From positions 14,473-46,882 of the forward strand of contig AYMD01000011.1 in NCBI GenBank assembly GCA_000495735.1: a stretch of 32,410 nt of DNA, read 5' to 3'. The stretch is from an uncultured Acidilobus sp. JCHS (GTDB lineage: Archaea > Thermoproteota > Thermoprotei_A > Sulfolobales > Acidilobaceae). Position numbers and translations under genes: made by a program. The notes beneath the pieces are model-generated. The model did not search any database. It was not told where the DNA came from and saw only the letters and a program-made list of their open reading frames with translations. Shown piece after piece: positions 7,684-15,095 of this stretch; the stretch's first letter is position 1; each line of letters starts with the position of its first letter.

Positions 7684-9351
7684 CTAGAGGAACTTCAGCC
7701 CCAGTGAGTAGCCTCCCTTGGAGACCATGTAGAGGAAGGCGAGGGCCAGGATCATGACCGGCAGGGCGGCCACGAGGGCCATGGCGGCCAGGAGGCCCCA
7801 CCTGATTATTGACTGCTCTATGGCGGTCAGGGCGTAGATGGTCACCGTCTGGGCGCCGACGGGCGGGAAGCTGAAGTTGTAGGGCGTGCTCGCGAATATC
7901 AGGGGGTAGACCAGGAGGTGCCAGGCGAATATCAGGGAGACCAGGAAGACGCTGAGGAGAGCTGGCCTTGACAGGGGCATTATGATCCTCGTCATCTTGC
8001 CCCTTATGTTGAAGAGGTCCGCCAGCTCCTCGTAGGCCTTAGGCATGTCGATGTAGAAGCCGTGCATCGCCCACACAGCGAAGGTGGCGGTGAATATGGG
8101 CGAGGCCAACATGAGGGCCCACCAGGTGTTAAGGAGGTCAACCCTGCTGAACCATATGTAGAGGGGCACCACGTAGGACATGGAGGGCAGCGTGTAGAGG
8201 AATATAGAGAGGGTCAGGAGCCACCTGCCCGCCCTCCCCCTGGCGACCTCATACGCTGCGGGGGCTGAGAACAGGACCGTCAGGAGCCCCACGCCCACGC
8301 TCACGACGACGCTGCTTATCATGTACGGCACGCTCCCCCTGATGGCCTGGTCGAAGTAGGAGGCCGTGAAGGCCACGGGCACCAGCACAGGGGGCCTCCT
8401 GAAGTCGAGAACGTCTGGCCTGAAGGCCACCAGGAACATCCAGTAGACGGGCATCAGGTTTGCGAAGACTAGCAGGGCCCCCAGGAGGGCCGTGAGGGCC
8501 TTGAAGGCCCCGTCAGGCATGTGAAGCCTTACGCTCGGCAGCAGGGGCCTCTGGGCCCTCATGACGGCGAGCAGGAGGAGGGCCGGCGCCAGGGCCAGGG
8601 CTGAGAGGACCGCAGCTATCAGGGCGCCTGCGGGGAAGCTGCCCATCTCGAATATTGCGTTGTAGACCAGTATCGCCAGGTTCGTCGTGGTGAAGCCGGG
8701 CCCTCCCATGGTCATGACGTAGGGTATGTCGAAGTTGCCCAGCCCCAGGGCGAACTGGAGGAGGAACGAGATAACTATGGCCTTGCTCGCCATGGGTATC
8801 GCCACCTCGCCGTAGTACCTAGAGAGGCCGAGGCCGTCCATCAGGGCGTTCTCCTTCACCTCCCTCGGTATGGACCTGAGGGCGGAGTATATCATCAGGA
8901 AGGAGAAGGGCGCGGAGGCCCACACGCTGACCATGGTTATCGTCAGCATCGCCGTGGAGGGCTGGTAGAGCGGGTCAAAGGGTATGTGGAGGAAGTACGT
9001 GAACCAGCCGTAGCCCTCGCCGTACAGGCTTATGACCCACATGAGGGCAGCCGACGTGAAGGGGACCGTGTAGGGGAGCATCAGGAGGAGCGAGAGCGGT
9101 GTCCTCAGCCTCTCGGAGAGCGAGTCGACTATAATGGCCTCTATGAGGCCTATGAGGGTAGCGCCCAGGGCCTGCCCCACGGCCAGGAGGAAGGTGTTGT
9201 AGAACACGAGGCCGAGGTAGGGACGTATGGCGGTGAGCAGCGTGAGGGCCGGCCTCAGGCCGACCCCCATGTAGGCGAAGGTTGCCAGGAACGGCGCTAG
9301 GCCGAAGACCACTATGTAGGCAGCGTATGGAAGCGAGTACCTTGCCCTCAA
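7684..9351 (-). CDS. ABC sugar transporter permease, two membrane domains fused
   Basis: Integral membrane permease of 555 residues in which MalF-like and MalG-like halves are joined in one chain, about twelve hydrophobic segments. Each half has a cytoplasmic EAA loop that contacts the ATPase: ENALMDGLGLSRYYGEVAIP in the first and EELADLFNIRGKMTRIIMP in the second. Usual sugar importers encode the halves separately. It diverges from the substrate-binding protein gene at 9407, whose product is its likely partner. No ATPase gene is in the window, so an ATPase shared with another transporter is probable. Translation starts at TTG 9351. Confidence 0.88.
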   Translation of the reverse strand: MRARYSLPYAAYIVVFGLAPFLATFAYMGVGLRPALTLLTAIRPYLGLVFYNTFLLAVGQALGATLIGLIEAIIVDSLSERLRTPLSLLLMLPYTVPFTSAALMWVISLYGEGYGWFTYFLHIPFDPLYQPSTAMLTITMVSVWASAPFSFLMIYSALRSIPREVKENALMDGLGLSRYYGEVAIPMASKAIVISFLLQFALGLGNFDIPYVMTMGGPGFTTTNLAILVYNAIFEMGSFPAGALIAAVLSALALAPALLLLAVMRAQRPLLPSVRLHMPDGAFKALTALLGALLVFANLMPVYWMFLVAFRPDVLDFRRPPVLVPVAFTASYFDQAIRGSVPYMISSVVVSVGVGLLTVLFSAPAAYEVARGRAGRWLLTLSIFLYTLPSMSYVVPLYIWFSRVDLLNTWWALMLASPIFTATFAVWAMHGFYIDMPKAYEELADLFNIRGKMTRIIMPLSRPALLSVFLVSLIFAWHLLVYPLIFASTPYNFSFPPVGAQTVTIYALTAIEQSIIRWGLLAAMALVAALPVMILALAFLYMVSKGGYSLGLKFL

Positions 9352-9360
9352 GCCTGCCTA

Positions 9361-9375
9361 GGCGCTCTCAGCGCC
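9361..9375. promoter_or_regulatory. Short inverted repeat in permease leader
   Basis: GGCGCT-CTC-AGCGCC has six-base arms and a three-base loop. It lies between the permease start and its TATA-like box, where it could form a small leader hairpin or bind a regulator. It is short, so chance occurrence in GC-rich DNA is possible. Confidence 0.35.
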
Positions 9376-9380
9376 ATTAC

Positions 9381-9390
9381 GTATTAAAGG
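9381..9390. promoter_or_regulatory. Divergent TATA-like box for ABC transporter genes
   Basis: GTATTAAAGG (CCTTTAATAC on the other strand) is the AT-rich core between the divergent permease and binding-protein genes. On the plus strand a start point about 25 bases on would fall at the TTG of the binding-protein gene, suggesting a nearly leaderless mRNA. On the minus strand it would fall a few bases before TTG 9351. Confidence 0.5.
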
Positions 9391-9404
9391 TTACGGCTTC
9401 ATCC

Positions 9405-9420
9405 TGTTGAACGTTCAACA
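9405..9420. promoter_or_regulatory. 16-bp perfect palindrome, candidate operator
   Basis: TGTTGAACGTTCAACA is a perfect 16-base palindrome at the predicted transcription start of the binding-protein gene and includes its TTG start codon. Its place between divergent transporter promoters and its perfect symmetry fit a homodimeric repressor site. The regulator is not in the window. Confidence 0.6.
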
Positions 9421-10849
9421 AGCCGTTAAGGGGTTGGGGAAGAAGAGAGCTAGGCGAGCTGAGTTGAACAGGGGCGTCCTAGTTGCCGTGGTGGTAGTTG
9501 TTGTAGTCGTGGCCGCGGTGGCCGGGTGGCTGGCCTACTACAGGGTATCCGCGGGCCAGAGGCTCGTGGTGGTCACCTATAATGACATAAAGCCCGTGAT
9601 CCAGCTGGCCGCCGAGGAGTTCGAGGCCTCGCACCCGGGCGTCAAGGTGGTAGTGGTCTCCTTCCCCTGGAGCTCCTACATCAATAACGAGCTGACGGTC
9701 CTTGAGGCCAAGAGCCCAGAGTACGACGTAGTGACGTTCACGCCTACCTCGTCTCAGCTCGTGGCCCCCTACCTCGTGCCCCTCGAAATGAGCTACTTCA
9801 ACCAGAGCGACATAATATGGGACCAGGAGGCCTTCGGGGGAGTGTACAGGCTCAGCAACGGCAGCACCGAGGTCATAGGCGTCGCGATCCAGACCTGGGT
9901 GGAGCTGCTGGTCTATAACGCAACGCTCTTCAACAACGCCACCCTTCAGCAGGAGTTCTACAGCGAGTACCACCTCAGCCTCAACCCCTGGACCTGGCAG
10001 AACTGGACTGCCGTGATCGACGCCGACAAGTTCCTCGTGGGCAAGGGGCTTGTCAAGTACGGCTTCCTAGTTGAGGACGAGCCCTCACACGAGCTCATAG
10101 ACACCTACCCGGCCATCTTCGAGTGGTTCTACATGCACAACTCAACCCTTAACTGCGGTAACCCTGCCGGGCTGCCGGGCTACGGCACGATGTTCATGGG
10201 CTGCGTGCCAAGCGGGTGGCGCTATCCGTTCCCTCCGCCCAGCTTCAACAGCACCGCCGGGGTGCAGGCCCTTGAGGTGCTAAGGGAGCTGGTGGCCTAC
10301 GAGCCCTCCCCGTCGGTCATGCCCATAGGTTACACGGCACTTAGCCAACTTATCGAGGGCGGCTCCGTGGCGGGGGCCGTGGCGTGGGCCAACGACATAA
10401 TGGGCCTCAACTCCAGCGTCGCCTCGCAGCTCCTCATGGCCCCCCTGCCGGGCGGCTACGGGGAGCCAGGCTCTACGTTCCTTGGGATAAGCAAGTACTC
10501 CCAGCACAAGAGGCTGGCCCTGGAGTTCCTCCAGTTCGTGATGTCGCCCCAGTTCCAGGAGAAGGCCTTCTACCTAGAGGGCTCCCTTCCCATATCTAAG
10601 GAGGCCTACGCTGAGATAATGTCGAACTCCTCCCTCCCGGCCTACGAGAGGGAGTGGCTGAGGGCCATACTCATAGCTAACGAGAACGCCACGGCGACGC
10701 CGCCGACTGTGCCCCAGACCTACCCCTACCTGATACCGTCGTTCAACGGGCCCGTCTTCTCGTGGCTTCAGAACCCCACGCAGGACCCAGGCCAGCTCCT
10801 CGCCTCTATAGCCGCCCAGTGGGTCAGGTACCTCTCGGAGGGAAGCTAG
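9407..10849 (+). CDS. ABC transporter extracellular solute-binding protein, probably for sugars
   Basis: 480-residue protein with a basic N terminus (KKRARRAELNR), one long hydrophobic anchor rich in valine (about residues 25-45), then an extracellular domain. The start of the mature domain (VVVTYNDIKPVIQLAAEEFE, HPGVKVVVVSFPW) is typical of family 1 carbohydrate-binding proteins. Many N-x-S/T sequons (NQSD, NGST, NATL, NNAT, NSTL) suggest heavy glycosylation, as in acidophilic crenarchaea. It diverges from the fused permease and is the likely ligand receptor for it. TTG 9407 is consistent with a nearly leaderless transcript. Confidence 0.85.
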   Translation: MNVQQAVKGLGKKRARRAELNRGVLVAVVVVVVVVAAVAGWLAYYRVSAGQRLVVVTYNDIKPVIQLAAEEFEASHPGVKVVVVSFPWSSYINNELTVLEAKSPEYDVVTFTPTSSQLVAPYLVPLEMSYFNQSDIIWDQEAFGGVYRLSNGSTEVIGVAIQTWVELLVYNATLFNNATLQQEFYSEYHLSLNPWTWQNWTAVIDADKFLVGKGLVKYGFLVEDEPSHELIDTYPAIFEWFYMHNSTLNCGNPAGLPGYGTMFMGCVPSGWRYPFPPPSFNSTAGVQALEVLRELVAYEPSPSVMPIGYTALSQLIEGGSVAGAVAWANDIMGLNSSVASQLLMAPLPGGYGEPGSTFLGISKYSQHKRLALEFLQFVMSPQFQEKAFYLEGSLPISKEAYAEIMSNSSLPAYEREWLRAILIANENATATPPTVPQTYPYLIPSFNGPVFSWLQNPTQDPGQLLASIAAQWVRYLSEGS

Positions 10850-10850
10850 G

Positions 10851-11594
10851 CTGAACTTAGAGGAGGTTCAGGCAGAGAAGGACAGGGTTAGGAGGGCGGT
10901 CTGGGACCTCCTCGAGAGGAGCGGCGTTGCCGCGCCCCCGAGGCCGGTCCACGGCAGGATACCCAACTTCGTGGGGGCTGAGAGGGCGGCCAGGAGGCTG
11001 GCCGAGGCCAGGGAGTTCAGGGAGGCCAGGGTGATCAAGGTCAACCCTGACTCGCCCCAGAGGCCCCTGAGGGAGCTGGCCCTCAGGCTCGGGAAGGTCG
11101 TCCTGGTGCCGACGCCGAGGCTGAGGGGACAGTTCTATCTCCTCGAGCCAGGCAGGGTTGACCCTGTCGAGGCCTCAAGGATAGCGGGCTTCACCAGGCT
11201 CGGCGAGGTCATCGACGTGGAGTCGGCGCCCCGCATAGACCTGGTCGTGGCCGGCTCGGTGGCCGTCACGCTTGACGGCGCGAGGGTTGGCAAGGGGGAG
11301 GGCTTCAGCGAGCTTGAGTACGCCATGCTCAGGGAGGTCGGCAAGGTCAACGACGACACGCCGATAGCCACTACTGTCCACGACCTCCAGGTGGTCGACA
11401 GGATACCCTCGCTCCCCTTCGACGTGCCGGTCGACATAGTTGCCACGCCCACAAGGCTCCACTACGTTAACCCCAGGAGGCCCCGCCCGCCGGGCCTGCT
11501 GCTGGAGTTCCTGACGAGGGAGAAGGTCGAGAGGACCCCATACCTCAGGAACTACCTGCTGAGGACTGGCAGGTACAACCTGGTCGGGGTTTAG
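10851..11594 (+). CDS. 5-formyltetrahydrofolate cyclo-ligase family protein
   Basis: Converts 5-formyl- to 5,10-methenyl-tetrahydrofolate with ATP, or the equivalent with a modified archaeal folate. The conserved N terminus ([16 protein letters not shown], then [20 protein letters not shown]) lies upstream of the first usable start, GTG 10971. Between the in-frame stop at 10809 and 10971 there is no ATG, GTG or TTG. CTG 10851, eight bases after GGAGGG (10837-10842), gives 247 residues, normal for the family, and is the start chosen here. Other motifs: [38 protein letters not shown] and TTVHDLQVV. The stop overlaps the stop of the convergent tnpB. Confidence 0.85.
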   Translation: MNLEEVQAEKDRVRRAVWDLLERSGVAAPPRPVHGRIPNFVGAERAARRLAEAREFREARVIKVNPDSPQRPLRELALRLGKVVLVPTPRLRGQFYLLEPGRVDPVEASRIAGFTRLGEVIDVESAPRIDLVVAGSVAVTLDGARVGKGEGFSELEYAMLREVGKVNDDTPIATTVHDLQVVDRIPSLPFDVPVDIVATPTRLHYVNPRRPRPPGLLLEFLTREKVERTPYLRNYLLRTGRYNLVGV

Positions 11595-12892
11595 GCTTCA
11601 TTGGGCTTGATATAACTTGATATCAAGCCCTCCTCCCTTGGCTTCACAGCCCTCAGGGCCCCTTTCATCGGGGCCCATATCACAGGGCTCCGCCCCCTCA
11701 GGGCAACCCCGACCCACAGCTCCCCCTTCACCCTCTCGGGGTCATAGCTGTGGGGAAATCCCCGCATCCTGAGGTACCTCAGGTATATGTTTACTGCAGC
11801 CACCTTCTGCCTGTCCAGCTCAAGGCCGCACCTTGGGCATCTGAACACCCTGCCCACTCGGGTCTTCACGACGTACCCGCATCGTGGGCAGGTGCGGGAG
11901 GTGTTCTTTGGTGGAACCCTTTCTATAACGGCCCTCTCGGAGGCCTTTCCCTGGATGAGCTCCCAAGGCGTCCTGGCGTTCCTCTTCCTCCTGCCCTTAG
12001 GCTCTCTCCTGCTGACTAAGTTCTCCTTCTCCAAGTCCTCAAAGACGTGGACGCTGTTCGGGAACAGCTTGGTCAGCCCGCTCGCCAGCTTGTTTATGAA
12101 GTCCTTCTCCCTGTTGCGCTCCCTGGCATCGTACTTCTCATAGACGTACTTCAGGCCCTTGCTCTGCGCTATTCTCTTCTTCCTCTCGTACACAATCTTC
12201 ATGCTCTGCAGGGGCCTCAGGTCGACCTTGATGAAGCCTACCCTAGGTGAGAACCCGTCGAGCGACAGCTCGTTGGAGTCCCACCCAATGACGTCCTTCA
12301 CGTCTACGACTTTAGCTGTCTCGAAAGGTATAAGTATCCTGTCGTCCTTCAATATGACCTCCCCAACCCTCCAGCCCTCAACCCTCCTGGTGAACCACCT
12401 GCCGTTCCAGGAGACCTCCACGTACTCCCCTGGCCTAAGCGTGATCCTGATACTCTTCTCGTCATAGTCAACCTTCATCAGCGTTGCCTTGCACCTCGCG
12501 AACCTTCTCTTGACCCTTGGCTTGACCTTCCTGGCTTTCCCCTTGAGGTACCGCTTCCTCCAGGACTCCATCACGGAGTAAGCTGTCCTGATGACAACGT
12601 CTACCCAGTGGGCGGCGTACGGGCGATCCTGAAGGAGGTAGTCGCGGAGCCTCCTCTTAAAGGACCTGTCCTTTGGCAGATATGGGACCTTGAACTTGCT
12701 GGGCACTATTACTCGTCCCCCCTTCTCTACCTTGGGAAACCTGTACTTCCACTCGATGTTGTCCCAGATAACGTCTATTGCCCTCTGTAGGGTCCTCTGG
12801 TACCACGTTATCAGCTCGCTGACCCTTGGGTCGCTTATCGGCACTGAGTACATTTTGACCTGCTCAAGGGTCCTCAAGGAGCTTCCTGACAC
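11591..12892 (-). CDS. tnpB: IS607 TnpB, RNA-guided RuvC-type nuclease
   Basis: TnpB proteins use a right-end-derived guide RNA to cut DNA at the vacated insertion site. 433 residues from GTG 12892, which overlaps tnpA by 29 bases; ATG 12853 is an alternative start. RuvC residues are all visible: Asp in VIGWDSNELSLDG, Glu in HVFEDLEKENL and Asp in LDRQKVAAVNIYLR. The zinc ribbon CPRCG...CPRCG is complete. A basic, Arg/Lys-rich N-terminal half should bind nucleic acid. Codon use is close to that of the host genes, unlike tnpA. It converges on the cyclo-ligase gene and shares its stop region. Confidence 0.92.
   Translation of the reverse strand: MSGSSLRTLEQVKMYSVPISDPRVSELITWYQRTLQRAIDVIWDNIEWKYRFPKVEKGGRVIVPSKFKVPYLPKDRSFKRRLRDYLLQDRPYAAHWVDVVIRTAYSVMESWRKRYLKGKARKVKPRVKRRFARCKATLMKVDYDEKSIRITLRPGEYVEVSWNGRWFTRRVEGWRVGEVILKDDRILIPFETAKVVDVKDVIGWDSNELSLDGFSPRVGFIKVDLRPLQSMKIVYERKKRIAQSKGLKYVYEKYDARERNREKDFINKLASGLTKLFPNSVHVFEDLEKENLVSRREPKGRRKRNARTPWELIQGKASERAVIERVPPKNTSRTCPRCGYVVKTRVGRVFRCPRCGLELDRQKVAAVNIYLRYLRMRGFPHSYDPERVKGELWVGVALRGRSPVIWAPMKGALRAVKPREEGLISSYIKPNEA
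11603..11630 (-). repeat. 11-bp-stem hairpin at the tnpB 3' end
   Basis: GGGCTTGATAT and ATATCAAGCCC are perfect inverted arms around a six-base loop, AACTTG. It lies within the last codons of tnpB. In TnpB systems the guide-RNA scaffold overlaps the tnpB 3' end, so this is a candidate scaffold stem or transcript end. Confidence 0.6.
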
Positions 12893-13496
12893 CCTCTACC
12901 ACCTTCTCATACTTGTGGCTCCTCATACCGTAGAGTTTTCCCGCGAAGTGGGATGTTATTGTGATGAGGTCTTCTACAAGCTCCTCTCTAGGATCCTTGT
13001 CTTCGTGGTTTAAGACAACTATCTCCACTCCAAAGGGTCTCAACAGTTCCTCAATTGTTTTAAAGCCAAATCTCGTTAATCTATCTGGGTACGCTATGAC
13101 GATCTTTGATATCTTCCTCTCAACAGCTAACCTTAGTAACTTCTCGAATCCTCTCCTATCCTCATTTAGTCCGCTTCCAATATCTGTCACTACTTCGTAA
13201 TCAACTATGTTATTTTGCCTAGCCCAGTCCTCCAACACTTTAACCTGTCCCTCTAAGTCATCTCTTTGACTATTAGATGACACCCTGGCATAGAGAATTA
13301 CCCTCCTCTGTTTAACCTCACCAATTAATCTCTCAACGTCCTCCTCTCTAAACCTCCACTTGCCACCTGGAGTCAATACTGGCTTTATGTAGCCTCTTTT
13401 GACATAGTCCCTCAAAGTGGTATAGCTAATACCAAGCCTCTCGCAAACCTCCTTAGGCCTCAGCGCCTTCGCTCCCAAATAAAGAGTCAATATCAA
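12864..13496 (-). CDS. tnpA: IS607 TnpA, serine site-specific recombinase
   Basis: Catalyses IS607 excision and integration through a serine-linked intermediate. An N-terminal MerR-type helix-turn-helix (LRPKEVCERLGISYTTLRDY, then VKRGYIKP) is followed by a resolvase domain with the nucleophile region YARVSSNSQRDDL and the DRLTRFGF motif. About 210 residues, the IS607 norm. The frame starts at TTG 13496, but the TATA-like box at 13500-13507 is too close. TTG 13478 (starting GAKALRPKE) would fit a leaderless mRNA better. Codons are much more AT-rich than in every host gene here, which signals recent acquisition. Confidence 0.93.
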   Translation of the reverse strand: MILTLYLGAKALRPKEVCERLGISYTTLRDYVKRGYIKPVLTPGGKWRFREEDVERLIGEVKQRRVILYARVSSNSQRDDLEGQVKVLEDWARQNNIVDYEVVTDIGSGLNEDRRGFEKLLRLAVERKISKIVIAYPDRLTRFGFKTIEELLRPFGVEIVVLNHEDKDPREELVEDLITITSHFAGKLYGMRSHKYEKVVEGVRKLLEDP

Positions 13497-13499
13497 CCA

Positions 13500-13507
13500 T
13501 TATAAAC
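13500..13507 (-). promoter_or_regulatory. tnpA TATA-like box
   Basis: On the minus strand this reads GTTTATAA, embedded in AAGGTTTATAATGG. It predicts transcription starting near 13478-13482, which favours the internal TTG 13478 as the real tnpA start. Confidence 0.5.
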
Positions 13508-13588
13508 CTTTATGAAAAACAAAGCAGTTTCTCACAGCCTCTGAGGAAAGCCCTTTTTGCCCGCCCTCAGTGGTCCCCAGGGCCTGAG

Positions 13589-13879
13589 ATGCTCAGCCTA
13601 GAGGAGATCCTCTACATGTCGCTCGCCGCGGGCCTCCTCGTAGGCTTAGCGCTCTCAAGGGGGCCAGGCAAGGGCGTGAGGGCCGTTGACTTGATCTCCA
13701 CTGCGTCAATACTTGCCCTCGTGTTCTCCATGGGGCTCGTGGTGGGCTCCGAGCTCATCTCCATCAGGGGCCAGGCCATAACTATAGTGGTCGCCTCTGT
13801 CGCCATAGCAGTGCTCCCCGGCCTGCTGGGGTCCCTCATAGCTGAGGCACTGGTGAGGAGACATGAGGGAGGAGCTTAG
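13589..13879 (+). CDS. LysO-family lysine exporter, N-terminal part
   Basis: 96-residue membrane protein with three hydrophobic segments. It ends 16 bases inside the next gene, which encodes the rest of the family fold. In bacteria LysO (DUF340, YbjE) is one chain of about 300 residues and exports lysine; together these two products approximate that length. The sequence of this half is weakly conserved, so the assignment rests mainly on position and topology. Start ATG 13589. Confidence 0.7.
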   Translation: MLSLEEILYMSLAAGLLVGLALSRGPGKGVRAVDLISTASILALVFSMGLVVGSELISIRGQAITIVVASVAIAVLPGLLGSLIAEALVRRHEGGA

Positions 13880-14468
13880 GGCGGCCCTGAGGACGGTTCT
13901 CGCCTTCTCCCTGGGCATAGTCATAGGGGCCCTGGCCAGGCCTGAGCCCAGCGCTGTGCTGCCCTACGCCTACCTCTTCCTCTACCTCGTGGTGGGCGCG
14001 GCCGGCGTCTACGTGGGCCTCTCCTGGAGGAGGCTGTTGGGGGCTGGGAGGAGGATAGCTGTCAGGGGCCTGGCCTTCACTGCCTCGGCTATAGCAGGCG
14101 ATATAGTTGCTGGCCTCATCATAGCCGTCCCCCTGGGCCTGCCCCTCTGGCTGACCGTCGACGCTGCGCTCGGCTCCGGCTGGTACTCGTTCACCGGCCC
14201 GTTCCTGTCGCTCTTCAGCGCAGCCATGGGCGTCATCGGCTTCGTGGGCAACCAGCTCAGGGAGGACCTAACGCTGGCCCTCTTCCCGCTGCTGAAGGAG
14301 ATCATAGGGGAGGGCTCTGTGGTGATGGGAGGGGCCACCTCAATGGACACCACCCTTGGCGTCATAACGAGGTACGCTGGGCCCGAGGTAGGCCTTGAGG
14401 GGATGGTGCAGGGCGTCCTGCTGACGCTCCTGATACCGGTCCTCCTGCCCGCCGTGGCTCACATGTGA
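13863..14468 (+). CDS. LysO-family lysine exporter, C-terminal part
   Basis: 201-residue integral membrane protein. Conserved LysO signatures are clear: ALGSGWYSFTGPFLS, FVGNQLREDLTLALFPLL, MGGATSMDTTLGVITRYAG and a final hydrophobic helix. The ATG at 13863 lies inside the upstream gene, so the two halves are translated together and probably form one transporter. Lysine or a related cationic amino acid is the expected substrate by family. Confidence 0.85.
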   Translation: MREELRAALRTVLAFSLGIVIGALARPEPSAVLPYAYLFLYLVVGAAGVYVGLSWRRLLGAGRRIAVRGLAFTASAIAGDIVAGLIIAVPLGLPLWLTVDAALGSGWYSFTGPFLSLFSAAMGVIGFVGNQLREDLTLALFPLLKEIIGEGSVVMGGATSMDTTLGVITRYAGPEVGLEGMVQGVLLTLLIPVLLPAVAHM

Positions 14469-14610
14469 GTTTAAGGCGCCTCCTCAGCTGCGCTGATGTT
14501 GACAGGACGCTGGTACATAAGTTATGACATGCCGCTGACGCCCGCCCTGCAGGGCCTCAGGCTGGCCTCCTAGACGGCGTTGGCTGGGCGGCGTCCTCTG
14601 GCATGTCGTC

Positions 14611-14850
14611 ATGCTCCTCATCTACGACCAGCCCTGCTCCCCTGGGGTCGCGGTTTACGCCTAAGGCTTCAACAGGGCCAGGAGGGACGGCACCCTCAGC
14701 GAGCACCGAGCTTTAAATCACCTGAGGGAGCCCCTGAGGTCAGACAACGCTAAGAAGCGCGGGGCATCAGTGCCAGGGGTCGCCGCCTGCTCCCTGCGCC
14801 CTCGCCTCAATCACCTGCTTATTCATAGTCGAGCGCAGGGACTTCCATAG
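14611..14850 (+). pseudogene. Possible decayed short ORF
   Basis: From ATG 14611 the frame reads MLLIYDQPCSPGVAVYA, stops at TAA 14662-14664, and then stays open to TAG 14848-14850 with protein-like sequence (FNRARRDGTLSEHRALNHL, REPLRSDNAKK). This suggests a small gene broken by one stop codon. No family is recognised, and GC-rich DNA often has long open frames by chance. Confidence 0.3.
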
Positions 14851-14887
14851 CCCCAGGGCCCCAGCGGCGCCGTTGGCGTCATGGGCG

Positions 14888-14905
14888 GCCGTTAGACCTA
14901 ACGGC
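14888..14905. repeat. Perfect inverted repeat
   Basis: GCCGTTAG-AC-CTAACGGC has eight-base arms and a two-base centre, flanked by further CGGCGC repeats. It could be an operator or an IS remnant; nothing nearby decides between them. Confidence 0.4.
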
Positions 14906-14978
14906 GCGGGGCCCGCATTTTACGGCGCCTCCCAGGCGTAAGTTTTCATGGCACTTCTGCCTTTGCGGGCTGGGCTGG

Positions 14979-15020
14979 CCTCTCCCGCCCTAAAGGGCGA
15001 GGCTTGCCTTTCACCTTTGT
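14979..15020 (-). repeat. Solo TnpB-element end-like hairpin (copy 2)
   Basis: On the minus strand the block reads CAAAGGTGAAAGG, CAAGCCTCGCCC, TTTAGGGCGGGAGAGG. It parallels the right end of the TnpB-only element (CAAAGTGAAA, CCTCGCCC, TTAAGGGCGGGGAGG), including the stretch before the hairpin. That extended match argues for a true transposon end rather than a chance palindrome. No tnpB is adjacent. Confidence 0.65.
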
Positions 15021-15040
15021 CACTAGGTTCAGGGGCTCGT

Positions 15041-15090
15041 GCAAAAAGTTAAAGAAAAGGGACCTTTAGTAAGGCGCTTGGCGCCCCTTT
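15041..15090 (-). terminator. Candidate terminator of the orphan exported-protein gene
   Basis: Just past the stop at 15096, the minus strand has GGCGC-CAA-GCGCC followed by T-rich DNA (CCCTTTTCTTTAACTTTTTG). Oligo-T tracts are the usual archaeal termination signal; the preceding small stem may help. Confidence 0.5.
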
Positions 15091-15095
15091 AGCCT

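Larger units (their letters stand above)
11591..13510 (-). mobile_element. IS607-type insertion sequence (tnpA-tnpB)
   Basis: Two overlapping genes, a MerR-type serine recombinase followed by TnpB, define the IS607 group. IS607 elements lack terminal inverted repeats, so the edges are approximate: the upstream limit is set near the AT-rich tnpA promoter, and the downstream limit at the hairpin ending tnpB. Both enzymes keep their catalytic motifs. Base composition drops sharply in tnpA compared with the flanking genes. Confidence 0.8.
14469..15095. other. Long region without an intact gene
   Basis: 627 bases between lysO and the orphan exported protein. No convincing intact gene is seen. It holds a possible decayed reading frame (14611-14850), a perfect inverted repeat (14888-14905), a solo IS-like end (14979-15020) and a T-rich terminator for the gene on the minus strand (15041-15090). 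The mixture looks like a graveyard of past insertions. Confidence 0.6.
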
